From JAUMBM01 sp964645715 (GTDB taxonomy: Bacteria > Bacteroidota > Bacteroidia > Chitinophagales > Saprospiraceae): a stretch of DNA of 64,000 bases. This document shows positions 1-8,119 of this stretch, piece after piece. How positions within the stretch are numbered: position 1 is the stretch's first letter; each line of letters opens with the position of its first letter. A program made the translations under genes and the position numbers. A model generated the notes under the pieces. It worked only from the letters and a program-made list of their open reading frames with translations. It searched no databases and was not told where the DNA came from. The stretch spans positions 3,137 through 67,136 of the forward strand of contig CAZYAO010000021.1 of the NCBI GenBank assembly GCA_964645715.1, given 5' to 3'.

Positions 1-207
1 CAGCAAAATAATCATATCACTAACAAGACCACTTGTTACATCTAAAAATCAATCACATATTTGTTTTATCTCCGATAACGGATAAGAAATATGTCCTCTA
101 TGGCTGCTGCAACGGAAGCAGCCGCGCATACGGACGTGGAGGACAGGCGCTGGTCAGCACCCTGAACTACTAGCATGTACTGGCTTTCCCGGCAGGGAAG
201 CCGATGG
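1..207. other. Intergenic region with two hairpins
   Basis: No gene is visible here. Two inverted repeats stand out. An outer GTCCTC/GAGGAC pair (93-98 with 139-144) encloses GGCTGCT/AGCAGCC (102-108 with 117-123). A short GC-rich hairpin follows, GGCTTTCCC-GGCA-GGGAAGCC (182-202), immediately beyond the 3' end of the minus-strand gene at 208-1701. The second is plausibly that gene's terminator; the role of the first is unknown. Confidence 0.5.
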
Positions 208-1701
208 TTACCGGAGCATTTCTACCACCATCTCCCAGAGCGATTCATAGGGGATGATCTCCAGTTCGTAGTCCTGGCTATCAAAGTTGGCCCTGATCTT
301 GGTAAGCTCGTCTTTTAACAAAAGAACCTTTTTGTTTATTTCTATTTTATCAAATTGGCTATTAGCTATTTGTAACAAAAATTTTATAAATATAAAGGAT
401 CTCACCGTATTGGATCCCTTGAGGTAGCGATAATTGTACTGCTGTATGCCGTCCATCTCATCCAGCAGGCGACTGTATTTTTTTTGCTGCAGTAAGTGCA
501 GAACCCGGATGATGAGGATGGCCACATTCAGCCCGCTCTTGTCCTTGGAGAATATTGGCGTCTCGTTGACAAATTTACTGAGCTTAAACTGTCCATTTTG
601 CTGGCTTTTTGTCTTCCCTATGACGTCCAAAAAGGCAGCGTAGGCCTCAAAAATTCGCCATATCTCTTTGACATTCTCCGGCTGGAACTGAAATCTGGGG
701 TGGCTCATGATATCGCTGATCAGGGCTGAGCCCGCCTGGTACTGAGCCGTGTGGTAATACAACTGCACCCGCAGTTCCTGCTGCTTGAACCAGTTAAAGG
801 TTCCTTCCTCGAGAAATTGTATGGAATAGGCAAAGGCCGTCTCGGCTTCCTCAAATTGCTGTAGCTGCAGGTGGCAAATCAGCTTCTGGTAACTGAAAAT
901 CTGCAGCGGCACTTTGGCAAAGTATTGCTTTTGCCGGAAAAAATCGATGCACTCGATGCAATACAATAAGGTCAGTTCGTACAGGTGCAGGGCCGAGAAT
1001 CTCACCAGTCCCAGCAGCCGGCCGTATAAATGCAGGCGGTAGCTGTAATACGACTGCAACCATACCGCTATCTCCTGGTAATAATCCGTAGCCAGCACAG
1101 CAATTCCGCTGTCTGCCGACTTGCTGTTGACGTAGGAGGCCATGAGCAGTGTGTAGCGCTCTTCTGCTTCGTTCTCTGCCTCGTAGATTTTTTTTTGCTG
1201 ATGAAAAATGACGTGCAGTTCCTCAAATTTCTTACTCCCGCTGCCCCGCAGTCCATGGTGAAACCTGAGGTAGCTGCTGATGTCCATTGCCAAGAGTGTA
1301 AACTCATATTGCTGCGTTTGAGCTAGTAGCTTCGTAGCCAGTACTACCGCAACATTGTTGGCATTGTGTGCAGCCAATATTTTGACAACCAGCCACTGCC
1401 GGTGACATCTGTAATAGGCCTTTTGATAGTCTGTCAGGTCGCTGGTTTCGGTATCCAGCGAGATGACAGAAGCCAGCAGCCGCTCTCGAAATAAGGACTT
1501 TAATTTGCGGTACTTACCCGCGCTCCCGCCCTCCGGATACAGAAATTTTTCTGCTTCCTCGTCTGTGCTAAACTTACTGTTGGCTATCCCCGCGTGCAAC
1601 TTATGCATCAGGGATCCTTTCTCAAGTAATAGCGCTTTTGTTTTGGGTTGTCTGTGTTGAAGCTGGTCTATCAGGTAGACCAACTCTCTTAAATCTTCCA
1701 T
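208..1701 (-). CDS. Hypothetical helical repeat protein
   Basis: This is a 497-residue protein that I do not recognise. It has no signal peptide and no clear membrane segment, so it is probably cytoplasmic. The sequence is rich in Leu, Gln, Tyr and Phe, with spaced aromatic-leucine patterns (for example YYHTAQYQAGSALI and LYELTLLYCIECIDFF), suggesting an all-helical TPR-like solenoid. The N-terminus (MEDLRELVYLIDQLQ) is helical and the region around residues 55-75 is Arg/Lys rich. It starts at an ATG and has about 400 bp of non-coding DNA upstream, so it is likely monocistronic. No function is assigned. The reading frame is real by its length, codon use and the absence of any better overlapping frame. 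Confidence 0.75.
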   Translation of the reverse strand: MEDLRELVYLIDQLQHRQPKTKALLLEKGSLMHKLHAGIANSKFSTDEEAEKFLYPEGGSAGKYRKLKSLFRERLLASVISLDTETSDLTDYQKAYYRCHRQWLVVKILAAHNANNVAVVLATKLLAQTQQYEFTLLAMDISSYLRFHHGLRGSGSKKFEELHVIFHQQKKIYEAENEAEERYTLLMASYVNSKSADSGIAVLATDYYQEIAVWLQSYYSYRLHLYGRLLGLVRFSALHLYELTLLYCIECIDFFRQKQYFAKVPLQIFSYQKLICHLQLQQFEEAETAFAYSIQFLEEGTFNWFKQQELRVQLYYHTAQYQAGSALISDIMSHPRFQFQPENVKEIWRIFEAYAAFLDVIGKTKSQQNGQFKLSKFVNETPIFSKDKSGLNVAILIIRVLHLLQQKKYSRLLDEMDGIQQYNYRYLKGSNTVRSFIFIKFLLQIANSQFDKIEINKKVLLLKDELTKIRANFDSQDYELEIIPYESLWEMVVEMLR

Positions 1702-2102
1702 AGGATTTTATCAAAAATTAGTATAAACAATGCCGCCAACAGCTGATAACAGCTACCGGAACTGTGCACGTCTGCAAAAAAAAACTGCAAAAAGTACCGT
1801 TGTTAGCTGGTCAAACTACTGATGACAGTTAAGACGGTATTAGACTACAACTGTTTTATGCGTGATGTATTTGTATCTAAGGGGGCTGGCAGCGAGGATA
1901 CACCATGGTACCAATGTTTTGCCAGATAGCACACTAAACTATTCAAAAAAGGGTGAGCACCAAAACCTACAATCTACAAGTCCGCTAATTGTGTTTGTTC
2001 TTTCTTTTTATCCATAATTACTATACAAACATACACAGAATCAAATATACATATTTATCCCAATAACAAAAAAAACCATTAATTAATATTCAGTTAGCAC
2101 GC
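1702..2102. other. AT-rich intergenic region
   Basis: About 400 bases lie between the 5' end of the gene at 208-1701 and the 3' end of the M48 protease gene. I see no supported ORF. The half nearest the protease gene (about 1990-2095) is very AT-rich, with A-runs. Degenerate copies of CAGCTGATAACAG-like sequence occur near 1739-1756. The promoter of the gene at 208-1701 should lie here, but I see no exact TAnnTTTG box. Confidence 0.4.
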
Positions 2103-2891
2103 CTACCGCAACAAACCCTTAATCCGCGCATATTCCGTCTGGTACTGCAGTTTACCTGAGCAGCCAAGTTCATTGTTTTTCTTCTCGATGGCTGCCACCC
2201 GGTTGCCGGGGTTGGGATGGGTACTCAGAAATTCAGGGGAGGTGGGCTGGCCTTCCATCTTGCGGAAAAAGCCGGCGGCACCGCTGGCATTGTAGCTCGT
2301 CTCACAGAGGTAGATCACGGAATACTCATCGGCTTCCGTCTCATCGCTGCGACTGAAGCTCAGGTCGAGCAGTCCTACCAACAGCTGCTGCAGCAGATCG
2401 GCATCTCCTTGGCCCGTCACGATGCTCAGCAGGGTGCTGATACCATAGATCTTCGTCATCTGCTCGGTGCCGTGGCGTTGGTCGGCATGGGCGATTTCGT
2501 GGCCGAGTACGCCGGCCAGCTCGTCTTCGCTGGACAAAAATTTGATGAGGCCTGTATATACGTAGATGAAGCCCCCCGGTGTTGCAAACGCGTTGATGGT
2601 CTGATCGTCGTCAATCAGCTTCACCTCCCACACAAAATCATTGCGATGCTCAACCTTACCGGAGCTGAGCAGGCGGTTGACGATGTTGCGCACATAGCGA
2701 TATACCTCCTCGTTGCCCCGTTCGGGCAGAATGGGATACTCCTGCGGTTTGCTCAAAATTTCCTGGTTGAGCTGTCGCCCCAGCTCTACATCCTGCTGAG
2801 GTGTGAAGAGGTTGAGTTTACCAGACTGGCAGGCAGCAATGCTGAACAGTCCGGAAAAAAGCAGGGAATGACTTAACCAGCGCATGGTCAT
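2103..2891 (-). CDS. M48 family metalloprotease, probable lipoprotein
   Basis: This is a 262-residue zinc peptidase of the BepA/LoiP-like M48 group. The zinc-binding HExxH is visible as GVLGHEIAHADQRHG, followed by the third-ligand region SRSDETEADEYSV and a C-terminal STHPNPGNRVAAIE, both typical of the family. The N-terminus MTMRWLSHSLLFSGLFSIAAC is a lipoprotein signal with a lipobox ending at Cys, so the enzyme is likely anchored in the envelope and may act in outer-membrane protein quality control (family inference). I chose the ATG at 2891 because it gives this signal peptide; a longer frame upstream overlaps hutH and is rejected. It lies 59 bp downstream of hutH on the same strand. Confidence 0.9.
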   Translation of the reverse strand: MTMRWLSHSLLFSGLFSIAACQSGKLNLFTPQQDVELGRQLNQEILSKPQEYPILPERGNEEVYRYVRNIVNRLLSSGKVEHRNDFVWEVKLIDDDQTINAFATPGGFIYVYTGLIKFLSSEDELAGVLGHEIAHADQRHGTEQMTKIYGISTLLSIVTGQGDADLLQQLLVGLLDLSFSRSDETEADEYSVIYLCETSYNASGAAGFFRKMEGQPTSPEFLSTHPNPGNRVAAIEKKNNELGCSGKLQYQTEYARIKGLLR

Positions 2892-2950
2892 GGATGTTTG
2901 GTTCGATTGCCGGCTGCAGAGCAGCCGGCGATCTATTAATAATCGGCAAA

Positions 2951-4444
2951 TCAAAGTGGTAACGCCCCAAGAAAGGCTTTTGTTTTGCGCATATCCGTAC
3001 TGAGGATACGATCTTCTTCCAGCCGCGGGATTTGCGCACGGTAGGCTGCCAACACGGGCTGCAGTGCCGGTGCCACGGCTGTAGGCTCCCGGAAAGAAGC
3101 TGCCTGGGCAGCGGTCATCCATTCGATGGCCAGCAGATCGGCCACATTGTTGACCACTTTGTACAATTTGGTGGCAGCGTTGGCAGCCATACTCACATGA
3201 TCTTCCTGCCCGTTGCTCGACACGATGCTGTCGACCGAGGCGGGACTGCACAGTTGCTTGTTTTGACTGACAATGGCCGCCGCCGTGTACTGCGGAATCA
3301 TCAGTCCGCTGTGCAGACCGGGCTTGGGTGTCAAAAAGGTCGGCAAGCCGCGCTGTCCCGAGATAAGCTGGTAGGTGCGCCGCTCGGAAATGCTGCCGAT
3401 CTCCGCCAGTGCAATGGCCAGAAAGTCGAGTGCCAGCGCAATGGGCTGCGCATGAAAATTGCCGCCCGACAGTATGTCCCCGCTGTCAGCAAAAACATTG
3501 GGGTTGTCTGTCACGCTGTTCAGCTCTGTCTGTATGACCTGTCGCACGTATGCAAAAGCGTCCCAGCTCGCGCCATGCACCTGCGGGATGCAGCGAAAAG
3601 CGTAGGGATCCTGTACGTGCGCCTTGGGCAGGGCGCCGAGCGGACTGTCGGCCAGCAGCGCCCGCATGCGGGCGGCCACCATCCGCTGGCCGGTATGCGG
3701 CCGTATGCGGTGAAGGCGCTCATCGAAAGGAGCCGTATGACACAGGAAAGCATCACAGGAGAGCGCTGCTGCCAGGCTTGACAGCCCCAGCAGCTTTTCT
3801 GCCTGCAGCACGGCCCACAGGCCGTAGGCAGTCGAAAATTGTGTCCCGTTGAGGAGCGCCAGCCCTTCTTTGGCTTCGAGTTCCATGGGCGGCAGCCCCA
3901 GCTGCTGCAGGGCAGCCGCTGCCGGCATGCGCTGCCCACCCAGCTTCACCTCGCCCATGCCCAGCAGGGGCAGGCTCAGGTGCGCCAGCGGCGCCAGGTC
4001 GCCGGAGGCGCCCAGCGAACCCAACTGGTAAATGACCGGCAACATGTCGGCATTGTACATGGCTACCAGCCGCTCTACCAGCGCTACGCGCACCGCCGAA
4101 TAGCCGTGGGCCAGGCTCTGGATTTTGAGTACCATCATCAGGCGCACCACTTCATCGGGTACTTCTTCACCCAGTCCGCAGGCATGCGACATGACCAGGT
4201 TTTTCTGCAGCGCATGCGTCTCCTCGGCATCGATGCGTATGTTGCAGAAGGCACCAAAGCCTGTATTGATACCATAGTAAAGCGCGTCCGACTCGCTCAG
4301 CTGTCGATCCAAAAAATCGCGGCAGTACGCCAGTCGCTCCCGGGCACTATCGCCCAAAGCCAGCTTATGATGGCCTTCAACAGCCGCTTTTACCTCCTCC
4401 AGCGGCATTTCGCTGGCTTCAATGACAAAAATTTGGTTGGGCAT
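2951..4444 (-). CDS. hutH: Histidine ammonia-lyase
   Basis: This enzyme deaminates L-histidine to trans-urocanate, the first step of histidine degradation. The protein is 497 residues, normal for HutH. The MIO-forming Ala-Ser-Gly is seen in GSLGASGDLAPLAHL. Other family blocks are YGINTGFGAF, LVMSHACGLGEEV (Ser-His, as in histidine rather than tyrosine lyases), QDPYAFRCIPQVHGA, SVTDNPN and SSNGQEDHVSMA. The ATG at 4444 is preferred over a TTG six bases upstream. No hutU, hutI or hutG is in the window, so the pathway is dispersed. It lies 76 bp downstream of the thiolase-like gene and 59 bp upstream of the M48 gene, suggesting one transcript. Confidence 0.95.
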   Translation of the reverse strand: MPNQIFVIEASEMPLEEVKAAVEGHHKLALGDSARERLAYCRDFLDRQLSESDALYYGINTGFGAFCNIRIDAEETHALQKNLVMSHACGLGEEVPDEVVRLMMVLKIQSLAHGYSAVRVALVERLVAMYNADMLPVIYQLGSLGASGDLAPLAHLSLPLLGMGEVKLGGQRMPAAAALQQLGLPPMELEAKEGLALLNGTQFSTAYGLWAVLQAEKLLGLSSLAAALSCDAFLCHTAPFDERLHRIRPHTGQRMVAARMRALLADSPLGALPKAHVQDPYAFRCIPQVHGASWDAFAYVRQVIQTELNSVTDNPNVFADSGDILSGGNFHAQPIALALDFLAIALAEIGSISERRTYQLISGQRGLPTFLTPKPGLHSGLMIPQYTAAAIVSQNKQLCSPASVDSIVSSNGQEDHVSMAANAATKLYKVVNNVADLLAIEWMTAAQAASFREPTAVAPALQPVLAAYRAQIPRLEEDRILSTDMRKTKAFLGALPL

Positions 4445-4520
4445 ATCCAATATAATTTGGCAGTCTTTGTCCTGTGCCCGGCCAGCGCCCTGGCTTCAGC
4501 CACTCAAAGACCTTTGTTTA

Positions 4521-5501
4521 TCAACGCTCTATAATGATCGCTCCTGCCAGCCCTGCACCGGCGGAGATGGCCGCCATACCCGTCTGCAAGTCGCGGCGCT
4601 CAAGTTCGTGCAGCAGTCCTCCCAGCAGTATAGCGCCGGAGGCACCCAGCGGGTTACCTATGGCAATAGCACCGCCATTGACGTTCAAGCGGTCGGCCGA
4701 CAGTCCGAAAGCCTGCTGAAACTGTAGGCTGATAGCGGCATAGTCTTCATGGCACTCCCAGAGGTCAACGTCGGCAACCTGCATGCCCGCCTGCGCCAGC
4801 GCCTTCTGCGCGGCGGCAGGGGCGCCCATGAGCATAACCGTCGGGTCGGTGCCTGCTGTCGCGACGGCCCGTATACGGGCGCGCGGGCGCAGGCCCAGCG
4901 CCTCACCGGCGGCAGCGTCGCCGACCAGCAGCAAGGCTGCGCCGTCGGCGGGCGGACAGGCGTTGCCGCTGGTGTGCAGGTGGCTNNNNNNNNNNNNNNN
5001 NNNNNNNNNNNNNNNNNNNNNNNNNNNNNNNNNNNNNNNNNNNNNNNNNNNNNNNNNNNNNNNNNNNNNNNNNNNNNNNNNNNNNAAAAGCATCACCTCC
5101 GGGTCGTACATGAGCGGACCACCATCGGCACCCACCGGACTGCGGCTCATGCTCTCGGCTCCCCCCGCAACCACCAGCGAAGCCCAGCCTGCCGCAATCT
5201 TGGCGGCTGCCAACCCTACCGCCTCCAGACCGGAAGCGTTGTAGCGGTTGATCTGCATGCCGCCGCCGGCAGGGTGCCAGCCCGCCTGCAGCAGTGCAGT
5301 ACGGGCGAGGTTGAAGCCCTGATCACCCATGGGTGTTACGCAGCCAATGATGCAGTCATCGACTTTCGAGCTGTCGAGACCTGTACGTACTGCCAGCGCG
5401 TGGAAGGCAGCTTTCAGGAGGTTGACAGGCTTGACTTCGTACAGGGAGGTATTGCCGCAGGGCGTGCGCAATGCGTCGTAGATATAAATGTGATTATTCA
5501 T
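4521..5501 (-). CDS. Thiolase-fold protein lacking usual catalytic residues (interrupted by assembly gap)
   Basis: The ends match the acetyl-CoA acetyltransferase family: IYIYDALRTPCG at the N-terminus, AGGAESMSRSP, SGNACPPADGAALLL, NVNGGAIAIGNPLGASGA and a final GLAGAIIIER. The usual active-site residues are changed. The nucleophile block reads INRYNASGLEA (Asn where Cys is expected), the NEAF block reads HEDY, the GHPxG block reads GNPLG, and the C-terminal CxGGG block reads SAGAG. I checked the codons on the plus strand: AAC, AAC and TCC, so these are not translation slips. A run of 100 Ns removes the middle; normal length (about 390 residues) implies that more than 100 bases are missing. 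Start chosen at the ATG at 5501. It is upstream of hutH on the same strand. It may be a pseudo-enzyme or have different chemistry. Confidence 0.8.
   Translation of the reverse strand: MNNHIYIYDALRTPCGNTSLYEVKPVNLLKAAFHALAVRTGLDSSKVDDCIIGCVTPMGDQGFNLARTALLQAGWHPAGGGMQINRYNASGLEAVGLAAAKIAAGWASLVVAGGAESMSRSPVGADGGPLMYDPEVMLXXXXXXXXXXXXXXXXXXXXXXXXXXXXXXXXXXSHLHTSGNACPPADGAALLLVGDAAAGEALGLRPRARIRAVATAGTDPTVMLMGAPAAAQKALAQAGMQVADVDLWECHEDYAAISLQFQQAFGLSADRLNVNGGAIAIGNPLGASGAILLGGLLHELERRDLQTGMAAISAGAGLAGAIIIER
4986..5085. other. Assembly gap (100 N)
   Basis: Exactly 100 undetermined bases, the conventional placeholder for a scaffold join of unknown size. It falls inside the thiolase-like gene. 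The flanking halves happen to be in frame across 100 bases, but the family alignment suggests about 100 residues are absent whereas 100 bases encode only 33. Confidence 0.99.
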
Positions 5502-5628
5502 CGGTAGTGTGACGGCTGGTTTTTGCGTACAGGTTTGGCTCCTCTGACATACAGGGATAGCTTGCAGCAACTGATTGGCCTGCAGGAAGCTGTCCGCGCA
5601 TCATCCGGGAAGCCTGACAGGGCAGAAA

Positions 5629-5943
5629 CTATTTACCCCACTTCTGTCGGTTGGAGGCCGCTGTATCCTGCACACCAGTACTCCCTTTGGCCATCACTTC
5701 CAATGCTTTACGTAAAGCAGCATTTTCTTCCTCCAGCGCTTTAACGCGCTCTTCACAGGTATCGGCCGCGGCCGGCGACGTATCCGCAGGAATGCTAACC
5801 GGTGACTTGCCCATCAGTTCCCTGAGTTTGGCCATCGGGTCTTCATTGTTGTAGTAAGCAGCACCAAAGTAAGCGAGCGGCAGCACGATGATCATAAACA
5901 GCAGCAGCCTTGAAAAAGGCGTCAAACGGGTACGCAATGCCAT
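5629..5943 (-). CDS. Small membrane-anchored coiled-coil protein
   Basis: This is a 104-residue protein that I do not recognise by name. Residues 10-29 (LLLFMIIVLPLAYFGAAYY) form one membrane segment or uncleaved signal anchor. A Pro/Ala/Ser/Thr-rich linker follows, then a short heptad-like coiled coil (ERVKALEEENAALRKALEVM) and a polar tail. The topology suggests an N-terminal anchor with the coiled coil in the periplasm. On the minus strand a TATCTTTG box (5967-5960) sits just upstream of the ATG. It is separated by about 130 bp from the thiolase-like gene on the same strand. Confidence 0.65.
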   Translation of the reverse strand: MALRTRLTPFSRLLLFMIIVLPLAYFGAAYYNNEDPMAKLRELMGKSPVSIPADTSPAAADTCEERVKALEEENAALRKALEVMAKGSTGVQDTAASNRQKWGK

Positions 5944-6067
5944 ATTTCAATGATTTTTGCAAAGATAAGGACTTGTTTAGCCTCTGCAGCCTGAATTTGG
6001 CTAAAAGTGTCCGGGCTGTCGATGAAAGCTGCCGATTTCAGCGGCTGACGTACGTGAAGTGTGCATG

Positions 6068-6123
6068 CGTAAACATATATTTCCCTGATTTTTTATGCAA
6101 TAAATCAGGAAAATATATGTTTA
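6068..6123. repeat. Imperfect AT-rich inverted repeat
   Basis: AAACATATATTTCCCTGATTT pairs with AATCAGGAAAATATATGTTT across a short loop. It lies between divergent genes (5629-5943 minus, 6133-6462 plus) and ends about 10 bp before the start of the latter, so it may be an operator or 5' UTR structure rather than a terminator. Confidence 0.5.
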
Positions 6124-6132
6124 TTCGTGTCT

Positions 6133-6462
6133 ATGATGACTATACCCTTGTTGCGAATAGCTGTACACTACAGCCTGCATTTGCTGGTACCGGGACTCAT
6201 TGCCCGCTACTACTACCCTGGCCGCTGGCAGCGCGCCTGGGGTGTGCTGTTGTTGACCATGCTGGTAGATCTCGACCACCTGCTGGCTGTACCCCTGTTT
6301 GATCCCGACCGATGCAGCATAGGCTTTCACCCTCTACACAGCTATTTCGCCATTGGACTCTACGCCCTGGTCTTCCTGCTGCTGCCCCGCTGGCGGCTCG
6401 TGGCCGGCGGACTGCTGCTGCACATGCTCACAGATTGGCAGGACTGCCTTTGGCCGCGATGA
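6133..6462 (+). CDS. DUF6122 family membrane protein
   Basis: About 109 residues with three or four hydrophobic segments. The blocks HYSLHLLVPGLIA, MLVDLDHLLA, DPDRCSIGFHPLHSY and HMLTDWQDC match the DUF6122 family of Bacteroidota membrane proteins, as I recall it. The conserved Asp and His residues (DLDH, HPLH, HMLTD) resemble metal-binding sets in other membrane hydrolase-like families, but no activity is established. The ATG at 6133 is preferred to a GTG six bases upstream. It is a single gene, convergent with the esterase gene downstream. Confidence 0.8.
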   Translation: MMTIPLLRIAVHYSLHLLVPGLIARYYYPGRWQRAWGVLLLTMLVDLDHLLAVPLFDPDRCSIGFHPLHSYFAIGLYALVFLLLPRWRLVAGGLLLHMLTDWQDCLWPR

Positions 6463-6568
6463 TGTTCACTGTTATTTACGATAATGAGTGAAGTTCAGTA
6501 ATTTTATACATACGCCAGCAATCCTGATTTTTAACAAAAATACCAGGATAAAGTATTGATTACAAATG

Positions 6569-6614
6569 CATTCATGTCTGCTATGGTGACTTAGCCCCAT
6601 AGCAGACATGAATG
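6569..6614. terminator. Perfect 18-bp inverted repeat between convergent genes
   Basis: The arm CATTCATGTCTGCTATGG at 6569-6586 is exactly complementary to 6597-6614, with a 10-base loop. It lies between the 3' ends of the DUF6122 gene and the esterase gene, so it can serve as a bidirectional terminator. Confidence 0.75.
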
Positions 6615-6638
6615 TAAAACGAATACTTACACCATACC

Positions 6639-8027
6639 TTAGTCCGGCGCATACTGCAGCCGGGCTGCTGATACGCGCCCGTCCAACTGCTGTAAAAAAA
6701 GCCAATAACTGCCCGCCGGCAACCCCTGTAAGGAGATACCCTCACCACTCAGTCGCTGCCACCGAAGCAGTCGCCCCTGTTGGTCAACAATCGCCAGTAG
6801 CCCCCGCAAGCCACCATCAGACACATATACTTCATCGCGACTAGGATTGGGAAAAACAGACAACTCCTCTGCTACAGGCGTCCCGACGGCTGTCGGCGCG
6901 GCTGCAAACAGCCACTGGTAAGCACCGCCAAACTCCCGCGCCCAGTACCACTCGGCATGCTGTCCATCGCCATGGATAACCCGCAGCAAGTCGGCAGCCG
7001 GGTAGCCTGCCGACAGCAGCGTCTGGTACATATTATTGACTTGTGCCGCCATGGTAGTCGACTCAGACTGTCCGGCCATCAGGCAAATACGCGAATACCC
7101 TTGGTAGGGGCGTTGTGCAGCATAGGTAAAAATATCGGATGTATACCAAAGGCTGGGTGAAAAGACCCCAGCCCGCCCGAAAACCTGTGGATGGCGAAGT
7201 GCAGTATAGAGCGAAATGAGCCCCCCAAGGCTGGAGCCCATCACTCCGGTGTAGGCAGGCCCCGACAAAGTCCGATAATTGGCATCAATAAAGGGTTTGA
7301 GCGTCTCCGCCAAAAAATCCGCATAGGCAGCCCCCTGACCGCCACCATACTGCGGATTAGCCCAGGGTGTATACTCATTGATTCGATGGATACCCCCATT
7401 GTCGATCCCCACCACGATGATCCCCGGATCCCCCTGTTCAAATAACTCATTGAGCGTTTCATCCACATACCACTCCCCCGAAAAGCTAGTAACCTGATCA
7501 AACAAATTTTGTCCGTCCTGCATATACAAAACAGGATAATCGCGGTCACTACTAGCATAATCGGGCGGCAGGTAGATCCAGATCCGCCGGTAGCGATTGA
7601 GCTGCGGCATAAAAAACGACTGGCTGAGCACACTCACATTGGGTGCAGCGGTATGCGTGGCCGGCGACTGGTCTTCCCAGCTGGCGATAACCACCTCTAC
7701 CACCTGCAGCCCCCCATTGTAGGTGATGCTGCGGTTGGGCCGGAAGCCCCCCTGCGCATTGCCCTCTACCGTTGCCCAACTGCCGCGGGTAAACTTATAC
7801 TCATAAGTGCCCGGAGGCAGGCTGAGCGAAATCTCGGGCTGCCCTGCCTGATTATTTTGCAACTGGTAGGCTGCCGCGCCGGGCGACCAATTGTTGAAGC
7901 TGCCCGCCACAAAAAATGAAGCATTGGCCGGCGTACCTACCGGCAGTGAATACAGCCGCAGCACCAGCTGCGCAAGCAGCCAATAAGGCGCCAGCAGCGA
8001 GGAAACAAGGAAAAGGAACTTCTTCAT
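6639..8027 (-). CDS. Secreted alpha/beta-hydrolase (Fes-like esterase) with T9SS sorting domain
   Basis: This is a 462-residue exported protein. The N-terminus MKKFLFLVSSLLAPYWLLAQ is a signal peptide. Residues 20-110 look like a glycogen-binding/E-set domain (FVAGSFNNWSPGAAAYQ, PPGTYEYKF). Residues 140-380 are an esterase-D/enterochelin-esterase type hydrolase: RIWIYLPPDYASSDRDYPVLYMQDGQ, then GVMGSSLGGLISLY with the nucleophile Ser in GSSLG and a late HGDGQHAEWYW with a candidate catalytic His. The last 80 residues are a type A T9SS sorting domain (VFPNPSRDEVYV ... LPAGSYWLFL), implying outer-membrane export and surface attachment or release. The start at 8027 gives the signal peptide. It is divergent from rsmG. 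Confidence 0.9.
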   Translation of the reverse strand: MKKFLFLVSSLLAPYWLLAQLVLRLYSLPVGTPANASFFVAGSFNNWSPGAAAYQLQNNQAGQPEISLSLPPGTYEYKFTRGSWATVEGNAQGGFRPNRSITYNGGLQVVEVVIASWEDQSPATHTAAPNVSVLSQSFFMPQLNRYRRIWIYLPPDYASSDRDYPVLYMQDGQNLFDQVTSFSGEWYVDETLNELFEQGDPGIIVVGIDNGGIHRINEYTPWANPQYGGGQGAAYADFLAETLKPFIDANYRTLSGPAYTGVMGSSLGGLISLYTALRHPQVFGRAGVFSPSLWYTSDIFTYAAQRPYQGYSRICLMAGQSESTTMAAQVNNMYQTLLSAGYPAADLLRVIHGDGQHAEWYWAREFGGAYQWLFAAAPTAVGTPVAEELSVFPNPSRDEVYVSDGGLRGLLAIVDQQGRLLRWQRLSGEGISLQGLPAGSYWLFLQQLDGRVSAARLQYAPD

Positions 8028-8074
8028 TACCGGAAAATTGTGTTGGTTCAGGATAGCACCGGAAAAGGGTAAAC

Positions 8075-8102
8075 CAAAGGTACGGCACATTTCTTACCTT
8101 TG
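8075..8102. promoter_or_regulatory. Back-to-back Bacteroidota -7 boxes
   Basis: TACCTTTG is present on the minus strand (8082-8075), 48 bp upstream of the esterase start, and on the plus strand (8095-8102), 18 bp upstream of rsmG. The two cores are separated by 12 bp, so the divergent promoters overlap and may exclude each other. I see no clear TTG -33 box for either. Confidence 0.6.
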
Positions 8103-8119
8103 TCGCCAATTTTTCCGGC

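Noticed and set aside
2892..3251. N-terminal extension of the M48 protease into hutH
   Set aside because: It overlaps hutH by about 300 bp, is compositionally unlike the protease and would bury the lipoprotein signal peptide.
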